Of a stretch of 64,000 bases of DNA, positions 1 through 10,800 are shown one piece after another; positions within the stretch are counted from its first letter, which is position 1; every line of letters begins with the position of its first letter. This stretch comes from Maniola hyperantus (taxonomy: Eukaryota > Arthropoda > Insecta > Lepidoptera > Nymphalidae). The notes under the pieces are model-generated. The model did not search any database, had not been told where the DNA came from, and saw only the letters and a program-made list of their open reading frames with translations. The stretch is from NCBI RefSeq assembly GCF_902806685.2, contig NC_048545.1, positions 14,841,926 through 14,905,925 on the forward strand. Reading direction: 5' to 3'. Both the position numbers and the translations under genes were made by a program.

Positions 1-679
1 TAAACTAAAACTACTGGTTTTAAACTGAACGATAATTCATAGCATTAAATTAATTTAAATAAATAAAACACCTTTCCAATGAATAATCACACGTATCAAA
101 TGTCAACTCCATAGTAAATGGAGATGTCAGCTGTTACATTTTTTTGCTCTGTGTACACCCATTTTTCGGTAAAGAATTTAAGCAAATATGGCGGCGAAAC
201 GACAGCAAAAAAACGACGCATCTGCCTCATTGTCCAATTTCGACCAATGACATCCTCTCCCGCTCCCCTAGCTGTCATTTAACTGTCAGACATTCGAATT
301 TGGAATTCAATTTTTTTAATGCATACCATTGTCTGCGCGCCGACGTATCCAATGCGCATCCGTCGTGAAAGAGACGGGTATTTCCAGACTCTATACAGAA
401 TTACTGCCATCTCTATCTGCATTTTGTTTTTGGGATACGCTTGCCGCAGTCCGCGTTATATCAATCTTTTTCTGTTTCATATAGGGCGTTGACAATATAC
501 ATGGCGAGTGTAAGTTCGACAATCGAGCTGATTGAATAAGCGCTAAATAACGTAATTCAGAAGTTATTGATGGCTGCAATGTTATGCCCGCATCGGTCTG
601 TACTCGGTAATATATTATGCATGGGGTAAATAAAGTGCTATTAGTACATGGGGTTGTTCAATTAAGGAATTGGCGTTTG
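1..679. other. No gene recognised
   Basis: AT-rich sequence with only short chance open frames. No tRNA boxes, long repeats or splice-bounded coding stretch were seen. Confidence 0.5.
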
Positions 680-835
680 AAATGTACCTAAATGGGAACG
701 GATTGAAAATATGACTGTTTTTTCCATCACTCACTTACCACCAGGTGAGATTGCAGTCAAGGGATAACTTGTATCTGAATAAAAAAAAAAAAAAAAAAAC
801 TCATATTTTCAATCCGTTCCCATTTAGGTACATTT
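680..835. repeat. Perfect 35-bp inverted repeat flanking a SINE tail
   Basis: The arm at 680-714 is the exact reverse complement of 801-835. The 86-bp spacer contains the 3' end of the tRNA-headed SINE that recurs at 5748-6006 and 30186-30450 (TCACCAGGTGAGATTGCAGTC-like block, TTGTATCTGAAT, then about 19 A at 781-799). The arms themselves are not part of that SINE. Confidence 0.85.
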
Positions 836-1037
836 AGGTTTATTTTTCCTTAAATAGGTACCTACCTAAATTAGTATTACATATGCGTATTTTTAGGATT
901 ATTTGGCGACTTTCAAACGAATCAATCCCTTCGGCGATGTTCCCACTAGATTACAATATGGGGTTTTGCAAGCTATTTTTATTAAAAAAAATTGTAGTCT
1001 GTTTTATCGATACCTAATATTGCATATTGCACGGGTT

Positions 1038-1290
1038 GCAAAGCTGAAGTGGCAATGGGTAGGGCACATAGTTCGTACAAGATAGACGTTGGGGGCTCAA
1101 GGTGCTGGAATGGCGACCTCGCACCGGAAGATGCATAGTTAGAAGACCCCCCACTAGGTGGACGGACGACATCAGACGAATCGCAGGGATTCGCTGGATT
1201 GAGGTGGGCGCAAGACCGTGGCGTGTGGAAGTCCCTACAAGAGATCTATGTCCAGCAGTGGACGTCTATCGGTTGATGATGATGATGAAT
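1038..1290 (+). mobile_element. RTE-type LINE, truncated 3' end
   Basis: Broken translation resembles the C-terminus of lepidopteran endonuclease-reverse transcriptase LINEs: KLKWQWVGHIVR, then PPTRWTDDIRRIAG, then a W-rich end. It is followed by a (GATGAT)n tail, as is usual for these 3' ends. Internal stops and frameshifts show it is dead. A second decayed fragment lies at 31722-31930. The clade assignment is from recalled family motifs, not a search. Confidence 0.65.
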
Positions 1291-1509
1291 ATTGCATAAT
1301 CCATAGCTACTTAGGGTTTGGACGGAAGACGGGGACTCGGAAAGCAAAACCATGCAAGCTACGCAACGCAAACACGGGCGTAATGGATTAGTTGTGTCGC
1401 GCCGGCCTTCTGATGTTACAGGCGGACAAACAGACAAACACGCGGCGCCTTTGACGAGGAGCGTTGACGATTGGCCGTGGAGAACAAAATCAGCACCCTT
1501 ATTATATAT

Positions 1510-1690
1510 ATTTTTTTTTTTAAAGAATATTAGCCATTTTTTAAATGACTAATATTCCCCTTTCCTCTCCAATTAAGCGTCAAGCTTGTGCTAGGAGTAG
1601 GTACGACAATAGTGCAACGGGCGGGGTTTGAACCGTCGACCTTTCGGTTTTCAGTCCACTCCTATACCGGTTGAGCTATTGAGGCTCTTA
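1510..1690 (-). mobile_element. tRNA-Phe-like SINE
   Basis: On the minus strand the head reads AGCCTCAATAGCTCAACCGG (A-box-like) and GGTTCAAACCC (B-box-like). The anticodon-loop sequence CTGAAAA would correspond to GAA (Phe). A T-run at 1510-1521 is the A-rich 3' tail. The same element occurs at 7488-7630 and 25485-25662. It is too diverged and too long to be a functional tRNA gene. Confidence 0.75.
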
Positions 1691-2046
1691 AATACGAATA
1701 TAATAAATGCGAAAGTGTGTTTGTTTGTTGGTTTATTGGTGTTGGTTTGTTGGTTTATCCTTCAATCACGTCGCAACGGTGCAACAGATTGACGTGATTT
1801 TTTCATCGGTAGGTATAGATGAAGACCTGGAGAGTGACCTAAAAACCTAATTCTGCCCGCGACTTCGTCCGCGCGGAATTAGGTTTTTAAAAATCCCGCG
1901 GAACTCTTTGATTTTCCGGGATAAAAAGTAGCCTATGGCACTCTCCAGGTCTTTATCTATACCCATACAAAAAATCACGTCAATCCGTTGCACCGTTGCG
2001 ATGTGATTGAAGGACAAACAAACACACTTTCGCATTTATAATAAGG
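1691..2046. mobile_element. Two Helitron-like repeats in inverted orientation
   Basis: The left half (from about 1691) starts ATAATAAATGCGAAAGTGTG and runs through a block containing GACCTGGAGAGTGAC. The right half (to 2046) is the same repeat reversed, ending CGCATTTATAATA. They meet near 1850-1880, where TAATTCTGCCCGCGACTTCGTCCGCG appears. The family has the 3' motif GACGAAGTCGCGGGC, a GAC/GTC hairpin, and CTAG(T), typical of non-autonomous Lep1-type Helitron-like repeats of Lepidoptera. The family name is from memory. Confidence 0.6.
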
Positions 2047-2365
2047 GTACCGATGCACAAGTGTATGCGCATAAAAGGACTGAGGGCTAATTTCCTAACT
2101 TAAGGATAGTTATTTTCAACAAACAGGTAAAGTAATATTATAACGTCATATCCAAGTGAAAAAAAAACTTAATATTTTATCTTCTTTTCAAATAAAAAAG
2201 ATAAAACGTTACGCAAGGCGTACTTAATGCAAATTAGCATTTTTTGTTCGTCTTAGGAATAAATTGTGTGCACTGGCTTAGAAAATTATTGTAAGTAATT
2301 ATTTCAAGAATTTGCCGAAAAAACTTATAACATAGAGACATGACGTAAGAACTTACCTATTATAT

Positions 2366-2545
2366 TTTAGGTTTAAAAAATCCCGTAGGAACTCTTTGAT
2401 TTCCTGGGATAAAAAGTAGCCTATGTCCTACACCGGGATGCATGCTATCTCTGTACCATGTCAAAATTGGTTTAACGGATGGGCCGTGAAAGGCTAGCAG
2501 ACAGACAGACAGACACACTTTCGCATTTATAATATTATAAGCATA
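2366..2545 (-). mobile_element. Helitron-like repeat copy
   Basis: Reverse-strand copy of the family at 1691-2046, with a (CAGA)n stretch and CACTTTCGCATTTATAATATT at the right. The CTAG-end hairpin is missing, so the copy is truncated. Confidence 0.6.
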
Positions 2546-4455
2546 GATAAAGAGGTACGCGAGTGCCGTCGAAGGATCGTACCGTCATTATAGGTACAGT
2601 GCGACAAGGCTATCTTGGCGCGTGGCGAAAATCGTAACTAACGTTGCCGTTTGTTCTTGTTTGAATAGTCCTAAGCCTTTGTTCTCCAACAGCGCCCCCT
2701 GTTAATGTCATTCAAGTGCCAACAGAGCCTTGTCGCACTATATATTTCTCGGGTCACGTGACCAAGAGAGCCTGCTTATATACCTTACTATTTATCTTTA
2801 TAATAATAACACAACTTTTGAATTACTTAATCTAAAAGTAAACAAATATTAGGACCAAATATTGAATCCATAAACACGAATCCTTGGACCTTGGAGTGGA
2901 TTTAAAACAAAGAAACGCGACACCGACGCGGCCCGTTGTATAGACTATAGATGTGTAGTCACAAGTCATAGATGAAACAGAAGAGTTTGTCTTTGGTTTT
3001 GCGTCACTGTCAATATTAGCATAGGCTTGCGTGCGCGCATGCCGACCATTTGACGAGTTTGTTTCCATTATAAGTAACTTGAGATATCTTTTTTATAGAC
3101 GTAAGAGCTGATGTAATGAAAGACAGATCGACAGATGCCCAAGACAATTAAATTTTTCGGGATGAAAGTAAACAAAAGTTTATTAGGATCTTAGTAATCC
3201 TTTCACAAAACATTGGTCCAACCTGCATCGGTACGATAATAACACCTTTACTTAGATTAGTTTATTTTTAAATTGTTAGCTCCATTTTTTTTTAACTTTA
3301 TTTTTTTTACATTTATATTGTTAGTAAATTCAATTCTAATATTTAATGTAATCTGCTCCATATTGTGTGTATATTGTTATGGGTTGTAACTTGTTTTGTC
3401 ATTGCCTGAAATAAAATTATTTTATTTATTTATTTATTTATTATTTATTTTATTAATAAAATTATTAGTAGGTATATCCCGTGACCTTTGTTTCTTATAG
3501 GGTGGTTGGCTTTTGATTAAAATAAATAAATAAAGGTTTATACAGCTCACAAAACAATACAAGAAAAAAATATAACAAAATGTTAAAAATTACAAAACTT
3601 AAACTAGATAAACTTAAAACTACGAACTAGAAAGTACAAAAAACAAAAATGATGTCTTGTCTTGTCTCAAAAGAGTAAATTAATAAAGACATCAAAAAGC
3701 TAAATAAATTGGTCAACATTCATAAAACGTGGATTTGTTCAAGCATTGGTAACGACATGGTAAGGACTATTACAACTGGTTCGAGAAAAAAAATGGCGGA
3801 TTTTCACGGTAAACTCACGGTCCCGGCTTTTTTTCTCTAGACAATGGAAACAGAGTGCGCATTGCGCAAACAGACGGACAGACAAACAGTCGGCGTGTGT
3901 GATGTGCCAACGGGTTGGAGCTGATGCTTTGCGAGTCAACACGGCTTGTTTGCGCAAGGGATCTATGCGGGCTAGTTTTGATCTTGCTCAAACTTTTTGT
4001 TAAAACTTTAACCGCGATGACAGAGTGAGATCTATAGAGTGCCCTCTGACTAAGCTTAGACTTATGACATAGTTAAAACAAGACAGAGCTATATCTCTCA
4101 CATAAATTGTCTCGTTTTAACTCAATCTTAAATCTGAGCAACTTCAAAGTGCGCGCTATAGATCTCAGCCTAAATGCTTAGGTGGAAGAAGCGGCGGAAT
4201 AACCAGCTCTTAGTTTATAAGATGTGTTGTGTGGCACAGTTTGGTAAATGAACGTCTTTTCTTTCTTTCTTTCTTTTTTTAGAAATTGGACGACAGAATG
4301 GAGCCCGTCTAATTAAATGTGTCCAATAAAACAAATTAATTTTCGCTGACCGGCAGTTCCAACAATTAATATAAACGTTGCAGTGTAACATATTGTCACT
4401 TTTGGGGTCCGAAAGGATTAGCTCTGCGAGGGATGGACATTAACTACTTATACTT
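2546..4455. other. No gene recognised; TTTA microsatellite
   Basis: AT-rich DNA. A (TTTA)n tract at about 3418-3465 follows AATAAAATTATTTTATTTATT, which resembles the A/T-rich end of a decayed LINE. A short CTTT microsatellite lies near 4255-4280. No coding sequence was supported. Confidence 0.45.
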
Positions 4456-4690
4456 ACAACTAGCGTATGCTCGCGACTTCTTCCGCGTGGACTGCACAAA
4501 TTTCAAACCCCTATTTCACCCCCTTAGAGGTTGAATTTTCAAAAATCCTTTGTTAGCGTATGCCTGCTTTATAATAGCTATCTGCGTGCCCAGCCCGGTC
4601 CGTGCAGTAGGTAGTTTGAGCTGTGATATATCAGTATGAGATAGATCAGTCAGTCAGTCAGTCACCTTTTCCTTTTATATATTTAGATTA
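4456..4690 (-). mobile_element. Helitron-like repeat with CAGT microsatellite
   Basis: Begins near CTAGCGTATGCTCGCGACTT and ends in CAGTCAGTCAGTCACCTTTT. It is the minus-strand form of the repeat whose plus copies read AGCTGACTGACTGATC, then CAACGCACAGCTCAAAC, then GACGAAGTCGCGAGCATA. Other copies are at 6925-7275, 8410-8520, 9346-9655, 10090-10552, 18010-18165 and 34150-34592. Association with an ACTG microsatellite fits what I recall of Lep1-type elements. Confidence 0.6.
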
Positions 4691-5611
4691 AGATTCAGTA
4701 CATTTCGCGACAGGTTGAGATGACAATCAGGGTGTGAGTTGGAGGGAAAGGGACGCCCCGAACCCCGACCTGTCGCGTACTTTACCTACTAGTATTAATA
4801 AAATTTTCGTTAGTTAGGTAACTTGAGAAAATTATGGCATGCAGCAGGTTTTTTTTTACAATCCTTCACCGTTAAAGCGAGTAGGTATTTAATTGCACAA
4901 CGTAGGTATTTCTCATAACCGATATCAAAAAGTTTGGTTTGGAGAATAGGTTATTTATATAAGCACACACTCACACACGCATACACACACACACACACAA
5001 TCATATACACACTGTTGTAATTTTATTTTATTATTGTATATACCTACATTTATTCTAACTCTATTCTGTTAAAATAGTTTAATTATAATTTTAAGTAATC
5101 TCTTTTGGCCTTCTGTTATACCTAGATTTAAATTTAAATAATAATTATGTATTTACGCTGTTGATTACTTTCAAATAAACAAAATAAAATAAAAAAATAA
5201 AAATAAAATATTTATACAAAAAGTAACTGACTGACTAACATATCAAAATGGGCTTGGCAACTTGAAGTTTTGACTCACTAAGACATCCCAACGGTATTTT
5301 TAATATTTAAATCCATGCGGACGTAGTTGCGGCAAAAAGGTATAAATCTACGTGAAAGGGCGTCGGTAAAAGCTTATCATCTCATATTATTATAAGCAAG
5401 GGTACATCTACCGAAGAAGCACATATTCTGCGTAAATATAAAAGCGTGATATTTTTTCTGTGCGGCGGTGGTGATCCGTCACCCTGTCTGTCGACTGGCG
5501 AGTAATGCCGGGATGAAATTATTAATACTTTGCTGCAGCCACTCTGCACCCTCCCCTGCCTCCCTTCTTTACCCCCTTGGACTACGTCACGAATTTGCTC
5601 GTACCTAATAC
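4691..5611. other. No gene recognised; CA microsatellite
   Basis: Contains an imperfect (CA)n tract at about 4966-5012 within AT-rich sequence. No coding or RNA gene signal. Confidence 0.45.
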
Positions 5612-5740
5612 AATACCTACTAGCTAATGCCCGCGGCTTTTGTCTGTGATTTTAGATTTTAGGTTTCTTACAAATCCCTTGTAAACTCGATTTTCTCCGA
5701 TAAAAAGTAATCTATCTACCAACATCAGAATAAAAGCTGT
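5612..5740 (-). mobile_element. Helitron-like repeat, fragment
   Basis: CTAGCTAATGCCCGCGGC at the left is the reversed 3' terminus of the GGGCATCAGCTAGT family. The body (TAGGTTTCTTACAAATCCC, GATAAAAAGTA) matches other copies, and the rest is lost. Confidence 0.55.
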
Positions 5741-5747
5741 CTATAAC

Positions 5748-6006
5748 TTTTTTTTTTTTTTTTAATTCAGATACAAGTTAGCCCTTGACTGCAATCTCAC
5801 CTGACGGTAAGTGACGATGCAGTCTAAGGTGGGAGCGGGCTAACCTGGAAGGAGTATGGCAGTTTTTACTAAACCCATACACCTTTGGTTTCTACACGGC
5901 ATCGTACCGGAACGCTAAATCGCTTGGCGGCACGGCTTTGCCGGTAGGGTGGTAACTAGCCACGGCCGAGGCCTCCCACCAGACCAGACCAGAAATTTAG
6001 AAATTA
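5748..6006 (-). mobile_element. tRNA-headed SINE, 5' truncated
   Basis: A T-run (5748-5763) is followed by ATTCAGATACAAGTTAGCCC, TGCAATCTCACCTGACGG and the body AACCTGGAAGGAGTATGGCA. The same order is seen at 30186-30450, where the tRNA-like head is kept. Here the copy stops before the head. Confidence 0.65.
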
Positions 6007-6053
6007 AAATTTAACTTTTGTTATTCAGTATTTAATATAAAAATTATAAAAGT

Positions 6054-6426
6054 AAGGCTCGCGCAACGAGCGTTCCGTACTACAGTCGTATTTTTCAACA
6101 TTTTGCAGGATAATTAAAAAACTATGATGCATGAAAATAAATAAAAAAATATGATACCCCACTTGATATAGTTATCTTACTTCGAAAATTGAAAATACTA
6201 ATTATTATTTCATGACCACAATTAAATATTTTTTGTGTGATGTAACCAGAAATTCACGGTTTTCAGATTTTTCCCCGAGTGTCTGCTTTAAGACTTCTAC
6301 CTGCCAAATTTCATAATTCTAGGTCACGGGAAGTACCCTGTAGGTTTCTTGACAGACCGACAGACAGACAACAAAGTGATCCTATAAGGGTTCCGTTTTT
6401 TCTTTTGAGGTACGGAACCCTAAAAA
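6054..6426 (+). mobile_element. GGCCAAGTGCGAGTC-family repeat
   Basis: Starts at AGGCTCGCGCAACGAGCGTT and ends GAGGTACGGAACCCTAAAAA. Shared landmarks are TTCGACATTTTGCAGGATAA-like sequence, GATGTAACCA, a CAGACAGACA run, and GTTCCGTTTTTCCTTTTGAG. It is missing about 25 bp at the left end. This is one of at least six copies in the window; it has no coding capacity. Confidence 0.75.
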
Positions 6427-6699
6427 GGTAAAAAAGGTCCCTCGCGTTTCATAAATCGTCAATTTTGGTACCTACTCTTCAGTTAATGTGTACCAATCTA
6501 CCCTAATGCTAATCATGTTTGCAGCACGAATCATCTCTACGGCTACACAGTACAATGGATCTCATAATTTTAGACATCGACGCGCGCTATTTTACTGCAT
6601 TTGAGATTACTGCCCAAAAAGGTTACAGTGTAATGTTTCAGGGTTCATGTATGTAGGTATGTATGTGAGTTTCTTTGTTCCACCAAAACTTCTAAGTTC

Positions 6700-6860
6700 T
6701 GAAGAGATTTTGAAAAGAGCAACCGCCGAGTTTCTTGCTGGTTCTTCTCGGTACGAACGGCATTCCGGACCAGTGGTAAATTAAACTAGTTAACGATTCA
6801 AAAGCACTTGTAATAAGTCTACTTGCATAAAATAAATTCTATTCTATTCTATTGTGGGGT
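6700..6860 (+). mobile_element. LINE 3'-end repeat with TTCTA tail
   Basis: AGAGCAACCGCCGAGTTTCT, CGGTACGAACGGCATTCCG, AAATTAAACTAGTTAACGA and a (TTCTA)n tail. Similar blocks lie at 11088-11222, 8165-8240 (reversed) and 44915-45010. The simple-repeat tail and a consistent right end suggest the 3' end of a LINE or a SINE derived from it. Confidence 0.5.
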
Positions 6861-6924
6861 ATTGTTAGAATCCTTACATCATCTCAGTAATCCCAAATGA
6901 CACTGTTTTGCACAACAGGAAAAG

Positions 6925-7275
6925 ATGACTGACTGATCTATTAACGCACAGCTCAAACTACTGGACGGATCGGGCTGAAATTTGGCATGCAGATAGCTTT
7001 TATATGACGTACACATCCGTTAAGAAAGGATTTTTAAAAATCCAATCCCTAAAGGGGTAAAACAGGGGTGTGAAATTTGTGAAAGTTTGCGTGTGTGTTT
7101 ATGTGTTAGTTACTCTTTCACGCAAAAACTACTGTAGGATTTGGCTGTGGAATGGAGATAGCTTATACCACTATTTAACACATAGGCTAATTATTTTTAA
7201 TCAAAAAGTTCTCGCGGGATTAAAAAAAACCTATGTATGTATAACGAACGACGCGAACGAAGTCGCGGGTACCAT
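6925..7275 (+). mobile_element. Helitron-like repeat with ACTG start
   Basis: GATGACTGACTGATCTATTA, AACTACTGGACGGATCGGGC, then GACGCGAACGAAGTCGCGGG at the right. Nearly full length. Confidence 0.6.
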
Positions 7276-7317
7276 CTTGTACAGTCTGCAACTATGACCA
7301 TAGAACAGAGAATAAAT

Positions 7318-7668
7318 AAGTACCTACAGTAGGTACACGGCAGAAAATAATGTACATCGGCCTTTAGAATGAGATTTCGGCTTTGTAGAACGTTGTTTCT
7401 TTCACTCATACCTATGTGACGTTTTGTCGGTCTCAACGACAGAGACAATGCTCTACAAAACCGCTATCTCTTTCTAAAGGTTAGAGGTTAGAGCCTCAAT
7501 AGCTCAACGGGTAAAGGAGTGGACTGAAAACCGAAAGGTCGACGGTTCAAACCCCGCCCGTTGCACTATTGTCGTACCTACTCCTAGCACAAGCCTGACG
7601 CTTAGTTGGAGAGGAAAGGGGAATATTAGTCGACTATACATTATTTTCTACCGTGTACTGTATCTGTT
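7318..7668 (+). mobile_element. Foldback (MITE-like) element split by a SINE
   Basis: The outer parts (7318-7480 and about 7631-7668) form a roughly 185-bp inverted-repeat element. Its arms read CGGCAGAAAATAATGTACAT, and CATTATTTTCTACCGTGTAC in reverse. Intact or less damaged copies are at 24393-24579, 27558-27715, 29908-30095 and 44397-44556. A tRNA-Phe-like SINE sits between the arms just after TTCTAAAGG. Confidence 0.7.
7488..7630 (+). mobile_element. tRNA-Phe-like SINE inside a foldback element
   Basis: TAGCTCAACGGGTAAAGG (A-box-like), CTGAAAA anticodon loop and GACGGTTCAAACCC (B-box-like), then GCACTATTGTCGTACCTACT and GAGAGGAAAGGGGAATATTA. Same order as in the copies at 25485-25662 and 1510-1690. 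It lacks a long A tail. Confidence 0.75.
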
Positions 7669-8117
7669 TATCTATCAGAATTGAGTAGGAAAAAAGGAGT
7701 ATTAGCATAGTTTCAATGTTATTAACGCACTATAAATTCACGTAAACTAAAACCGATGTCGGTTTCAAAAGTTTATTTGTTGTTAATGCAAAAAATGCAA
7801 TTTATTAAGATGTAGCGTCCAAAACCACTGACAAGCAAAGCGAAAACAATATACAGAGTGGTCAACGTGTCAATCAAGTTACGTCATTCAATCTTCACAC
7901 TTATTGTGAAGGTGTTAAAGTCGACAATGGCGTGGAAGCCACATCTCCTATGTTCAAGAAGGGGATGAAAGCACAAAGCCCCTCGAGAGGCATCCATCGT
8001 CCGTGACGCCTCTGGAGTCTGGTGGGATGAACTTTGTATACTGTTCCGGACAATAGCGGGATGAGGAATTATTTATACGCTCTTTTATCCTGAATTCAGA
8101 AATAAAGTAGGTAAATG

Positions 8118-8374
8118 TAAGTCCCGCAAATCGCTAATACGCGTGGCCGCCAGTTTATAATAATAATAGAATAGAATATGTTTCATTCAAGTAAACTTTT
8201 GCTTAAGAATTGTCAGGTAGTTTTAATTTACCACTTTCCAAATTTTCAGTGACTAGACTGAAGTTTCGAGCTGATGGTATATTTTTACTTAAATATACGT
8301 CAAATGACGTCATTTCGATGTTAATGAGATATGGTTCCAGCGCAGTAGGAATATGCGGGACTTATATCTACCTA
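8118..8374 (+). mobile_element. Foldback element with AAGTCCCGCAAAT ends, nested insert
   Basis: Left end TAAGTCCCGCAAATCGC; right end ATGCGGGACTTATA. The middle matches the reverse of the element at 15828-15993 (AGACTGAAGTTTCGA, ACGTCATTTCGATGTTAATG). An extra segment (about 8155-8245) matches the reversed LINE 3'-end repeat of 6700-6860, so one repeat has inserted in the other. Confidence 0.6.
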
Positions 8375-8409
8375 TTATTATTATTTCAAACCGTGCATAT
8401 CTACCTATA

Positions 8410-8520
8410 TTAAGGAAAAGCTGACTGACTGACTGAACTATCAACGCACAGCTCAAACCACTGGACGGATCTGGCTGAAATTTTGCATGCAGATATCTGC
8501 GGGCGTGGTCAAATGTTTAA
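8410..8520 (+). mobile_element. Helitron-like repeat, truncated
   Basis: AGCTGACTGACTGACTGAAC, CAACGCACAGCTCAAACCAC and GGACGGATCTGGCTGAAATT, truncated after GCAGATATCTGC. Confidence 0.55.
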
Positions 8521-8555
8521 AACCCTTTACATTTTGGTAGTAAGTAGCTACCTTT

Positions 8556-8822
8556 CATCATGATCAACCTTACCGGCCCACTACTGAGCACGGGTCTCCT
8601 CTCAGAGTGAGAAGGGCTTAGGCCATAGTCAGCCACGCTTTCTCAATCACAGACATGCAGGTTTCCTCACGATGTCTTCAAAAGAAAAAAAAAGAAAGAG
8701 CCATTTAATTGTTTGAAAAACGCACATTACCTCCGGAAAGTTAAAGGTGTGTGTCCGGGATCGAACTCCCGAACCCACGAAAAGAAGGCGGACGTCTTAA
8801 CCACTAGGCCACCACCGCTTCT
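8556..8822 (-). mobile_element. tRNA-derived SINE with ATG tail (family V)
   Basis: On the minus strand: head GCCTAGTGGTTAAGACG (A-box-like), GGGTTCGATCCCGG-type B box (here slightly changed), ACTTTCCGGAGGTAATGTGC, AGGAAACCTGCATGTCTGTG, and tail GGTTGATCATGATG. Other copies: 23728-23915, 24602-24860, 32511-32628, 37168-37280, 37497-37685 and 45300-45617. Confidence 0.75.
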
Positions 8823-9345
8823 TAGATACTTTTAGCGTTATCAATTTACGCATAGTTTTATCTATTTTAACTACACGTTAATAGTAAATCATTAATTTAA
8901 ATTTTACTATCTATTGCTTCTGGATTTATATTTATAATCATAGCACCTATATATGTGATTTTTTGTCGATAATATCAAGTGGATATCTATGTGCGTGCAA
9001 AATTGTAAAAAATGTAGAGATTTGCTCGATTTTGTACATCTTATCGTGGTATTAAGATAACAAATAAAATTGATAAACCATAATATTGTTATTTTGTGTG
9101 CGAAGTTAGATACGCGCTATTTCCTATTACTTGCAGATTAGGTATTATTAGATATTTTATTTTGAAGGACTAATATTATTATAAGTAATAATAAGTTTTT
9201 GCAAGGTCCAGGATTCGTAGTTGTAGTGTCAACTCTCCTAGTTTTAGGTCTACTTAATTTGTTCTACGAGCAATAGATATTAATATTATTGTCTACGTTC
9301 TTATATTTATGTCTGAAACTTATCTATAGTATAATATGTAAAAGG
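8823..9345. other. No gene recognised
   Basis: AT-rich DNA without a recognisable repeat end or coding stretch. Confidence 0.45.
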
Positions 9346-9655
9346 AAAAGCTGACTGGCAGACTGACTGATCGATCTATCAACGCACAGCTCAAGCTTGG
9401 AGTACTGGACGGATCGCGCAGAAATTTCACATGTAGATAGCTATTATGACGCAGACATCCTCTAAGAAAGGAATTTTGAAAATTCAATACCTAAGGGTGT
9501 AAAATAGAGGCTTGTGTGTAGTCCACGCGGACGAAGTCGCGAGCATAAGCTAATTTATATATTATATAAAAGGAAAAGCTGACTGACTAATTGATCTACC
9601 AACGCACAGCTTAAAAATAAAATACTGGACGGATCGGGCTGAAATTTTGCATACT
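9346..9655 (+). mobile_element. Two Helitron-like repeat copies in tandem
   Basis: One copy runs from AAGGAAAAGCTGACTGGCAG to CGCGAGCATAAGCTAATTTA (9346-9555). A second starts at once at AAAAGGAAAAGCTGACTGAC (9567) and stops after CTGAAATTTTGCATAC. Head-to-tail adjacency is as seen directly. Confidence 0.6.
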
Positions 9656-9940
9656 GCGCTTAGTTTTCCCAAAAACTTTCCTCAACAAATTTTTTGTTTG
9701 TTTAAAAACGTGTCCGGGTGTGACGTGACTCGCAAAGATACGTTATCACAAATCTGCGCAAAATACCAACATTTCGACATTGGCAAGATATCAGTTATCA
9801 ATTTACATGATAACAGTTTTCAAATCACCTTGTTTTTCCTACACGATACAGTGAGATGTCCTCTGTCCAAATATTTACACAAATCTTTGTTCCAGTTATC
9901 GAGATGGATGGATGGTTTTTCGATTGCTACCGGTTTTTGA
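9656..9940 (+). other. Unassigned open stretch, possible exon or pseudogene fragment
   Basis: An open frame of about 95 codons ends in TGA near 9940 (C-terminal residues SRWMDGFSIATGF). It has no ATG at its 5' end and begins where the Helitron-like repeat stops. Residue composition is mixed and not obviously low-complexity. I recognise no domain. Chance is the leading alternative; a terminal exon would need an AG acceptor and expression support. Confidence 0.15.
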
Positions 9941-10089
9941 TAATGGTGAAGAAGTTACATAAATAAAATAAATACGTAGGCATAATTATGGTTTATTTTA
10001 TTTATTTATCAATTGCAATTTTCATAAGTACATAGTACTTATACATACCTCTTAAATAATAATTTCCAATCTTCTTTTTTTATTATAAA

Positions 10090-10552
10090 AAATTCAGTCC
10101 TGACTGACTGACTTATATAATTATTATATCAACGCATAGCCTAAACCGCTGGTCCTAGAGACATGAAATTTTGAAGGCGTGTTTTTTGTAAAGAGTAGGT
10201 ATCCACTGAGAAAGGATTTTTCGAAATTCCACCCCTAAGTGGGTTAAATCGGTAATGGAAGTTTGTATAAAAGTCCTTCATTTTAAAGTTAACTACATCG
10301 ATGAAAATTGGTATTTAGGCTTTCGGTTAAAAATAAAAAAATATGTATTTCACAATATTTGAAAATTCTACTACCAAGGGGCTCAAATAGGGGATGAAAG
10401 TTTGTATAAACGTCCGTCATTTTCAAGCTATTTGCATGAAAGTTAGTATTTGGGTTTTCGGACACAAATGAAGAAATACGGGTTTCAGGATTTTCCTCCT
10501 CGATTTTTCTAGATCCCACCCGAGTGAAGCCGGGGCGGTTCAGCTAGTATTA
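10090..10552 (+). mobile_element. Helitron-like repeat, variant
   Basis: TCCTGACTGACTGACTTATA, ATCAACGCATAGCCTAAACC, CCACTGAGAAAGGATTTTTC, and a right end with GAGTGAAGCCGGGGCGGTTC then AGCTAGTATTA. The CTAGT end is kept. The central part repeats itself (GGTATTTAGGCTTTCGG and AGTATTTGGGTTTTCGG). Confidence 0.55.
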
Positions 10553-10674
10553 GATAATAATACCTATACAAGGCAGGCCATGGATCCCATGGGCGATGGA
10601 TAGTGGATACTGATCGTGTGTACCGTGTAGCTAACCTAGCATGTCGTAACGGAGCAAACGGGTAGACAAGATTT

Positions 10675-10800
10675 TTTGCATGGGTATACGGTTAAAGACC
10701 TGGAGAGTGACATAGAATAAATAGTTTTTATCCCGGAAATTCAACAGTTCCCACGGAATTTTTAAATGCACGTGAACGAAGTCGCGGGCATCAGCTAGTT
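10675..10800 (+). mobile_element. Helitron-like repeat, 3' part
   Basis: AAAGACCTGGAGAGTGACAT, TTATCCCGGAAATTCAACAG, and end GAACGAAGTCGCGGGCATC followed by AGCTAGTT. Confidence 0.65.

Noticed and set aside
1620..1685. Possible tRNA genes (also at 7495-7565, 25220-25290, 24605-24665)
   Set aside because: A and B box-like segments are present, but the acceptor stem cannot be closed and the same heads are followed by shared SINE bodies.
4966..5012. Telomeric or centromeric satellite
   Set aside because: Only short CA, TTTA, TTTAA and TAGG-type microsatellites are seen; no TTAGG array.
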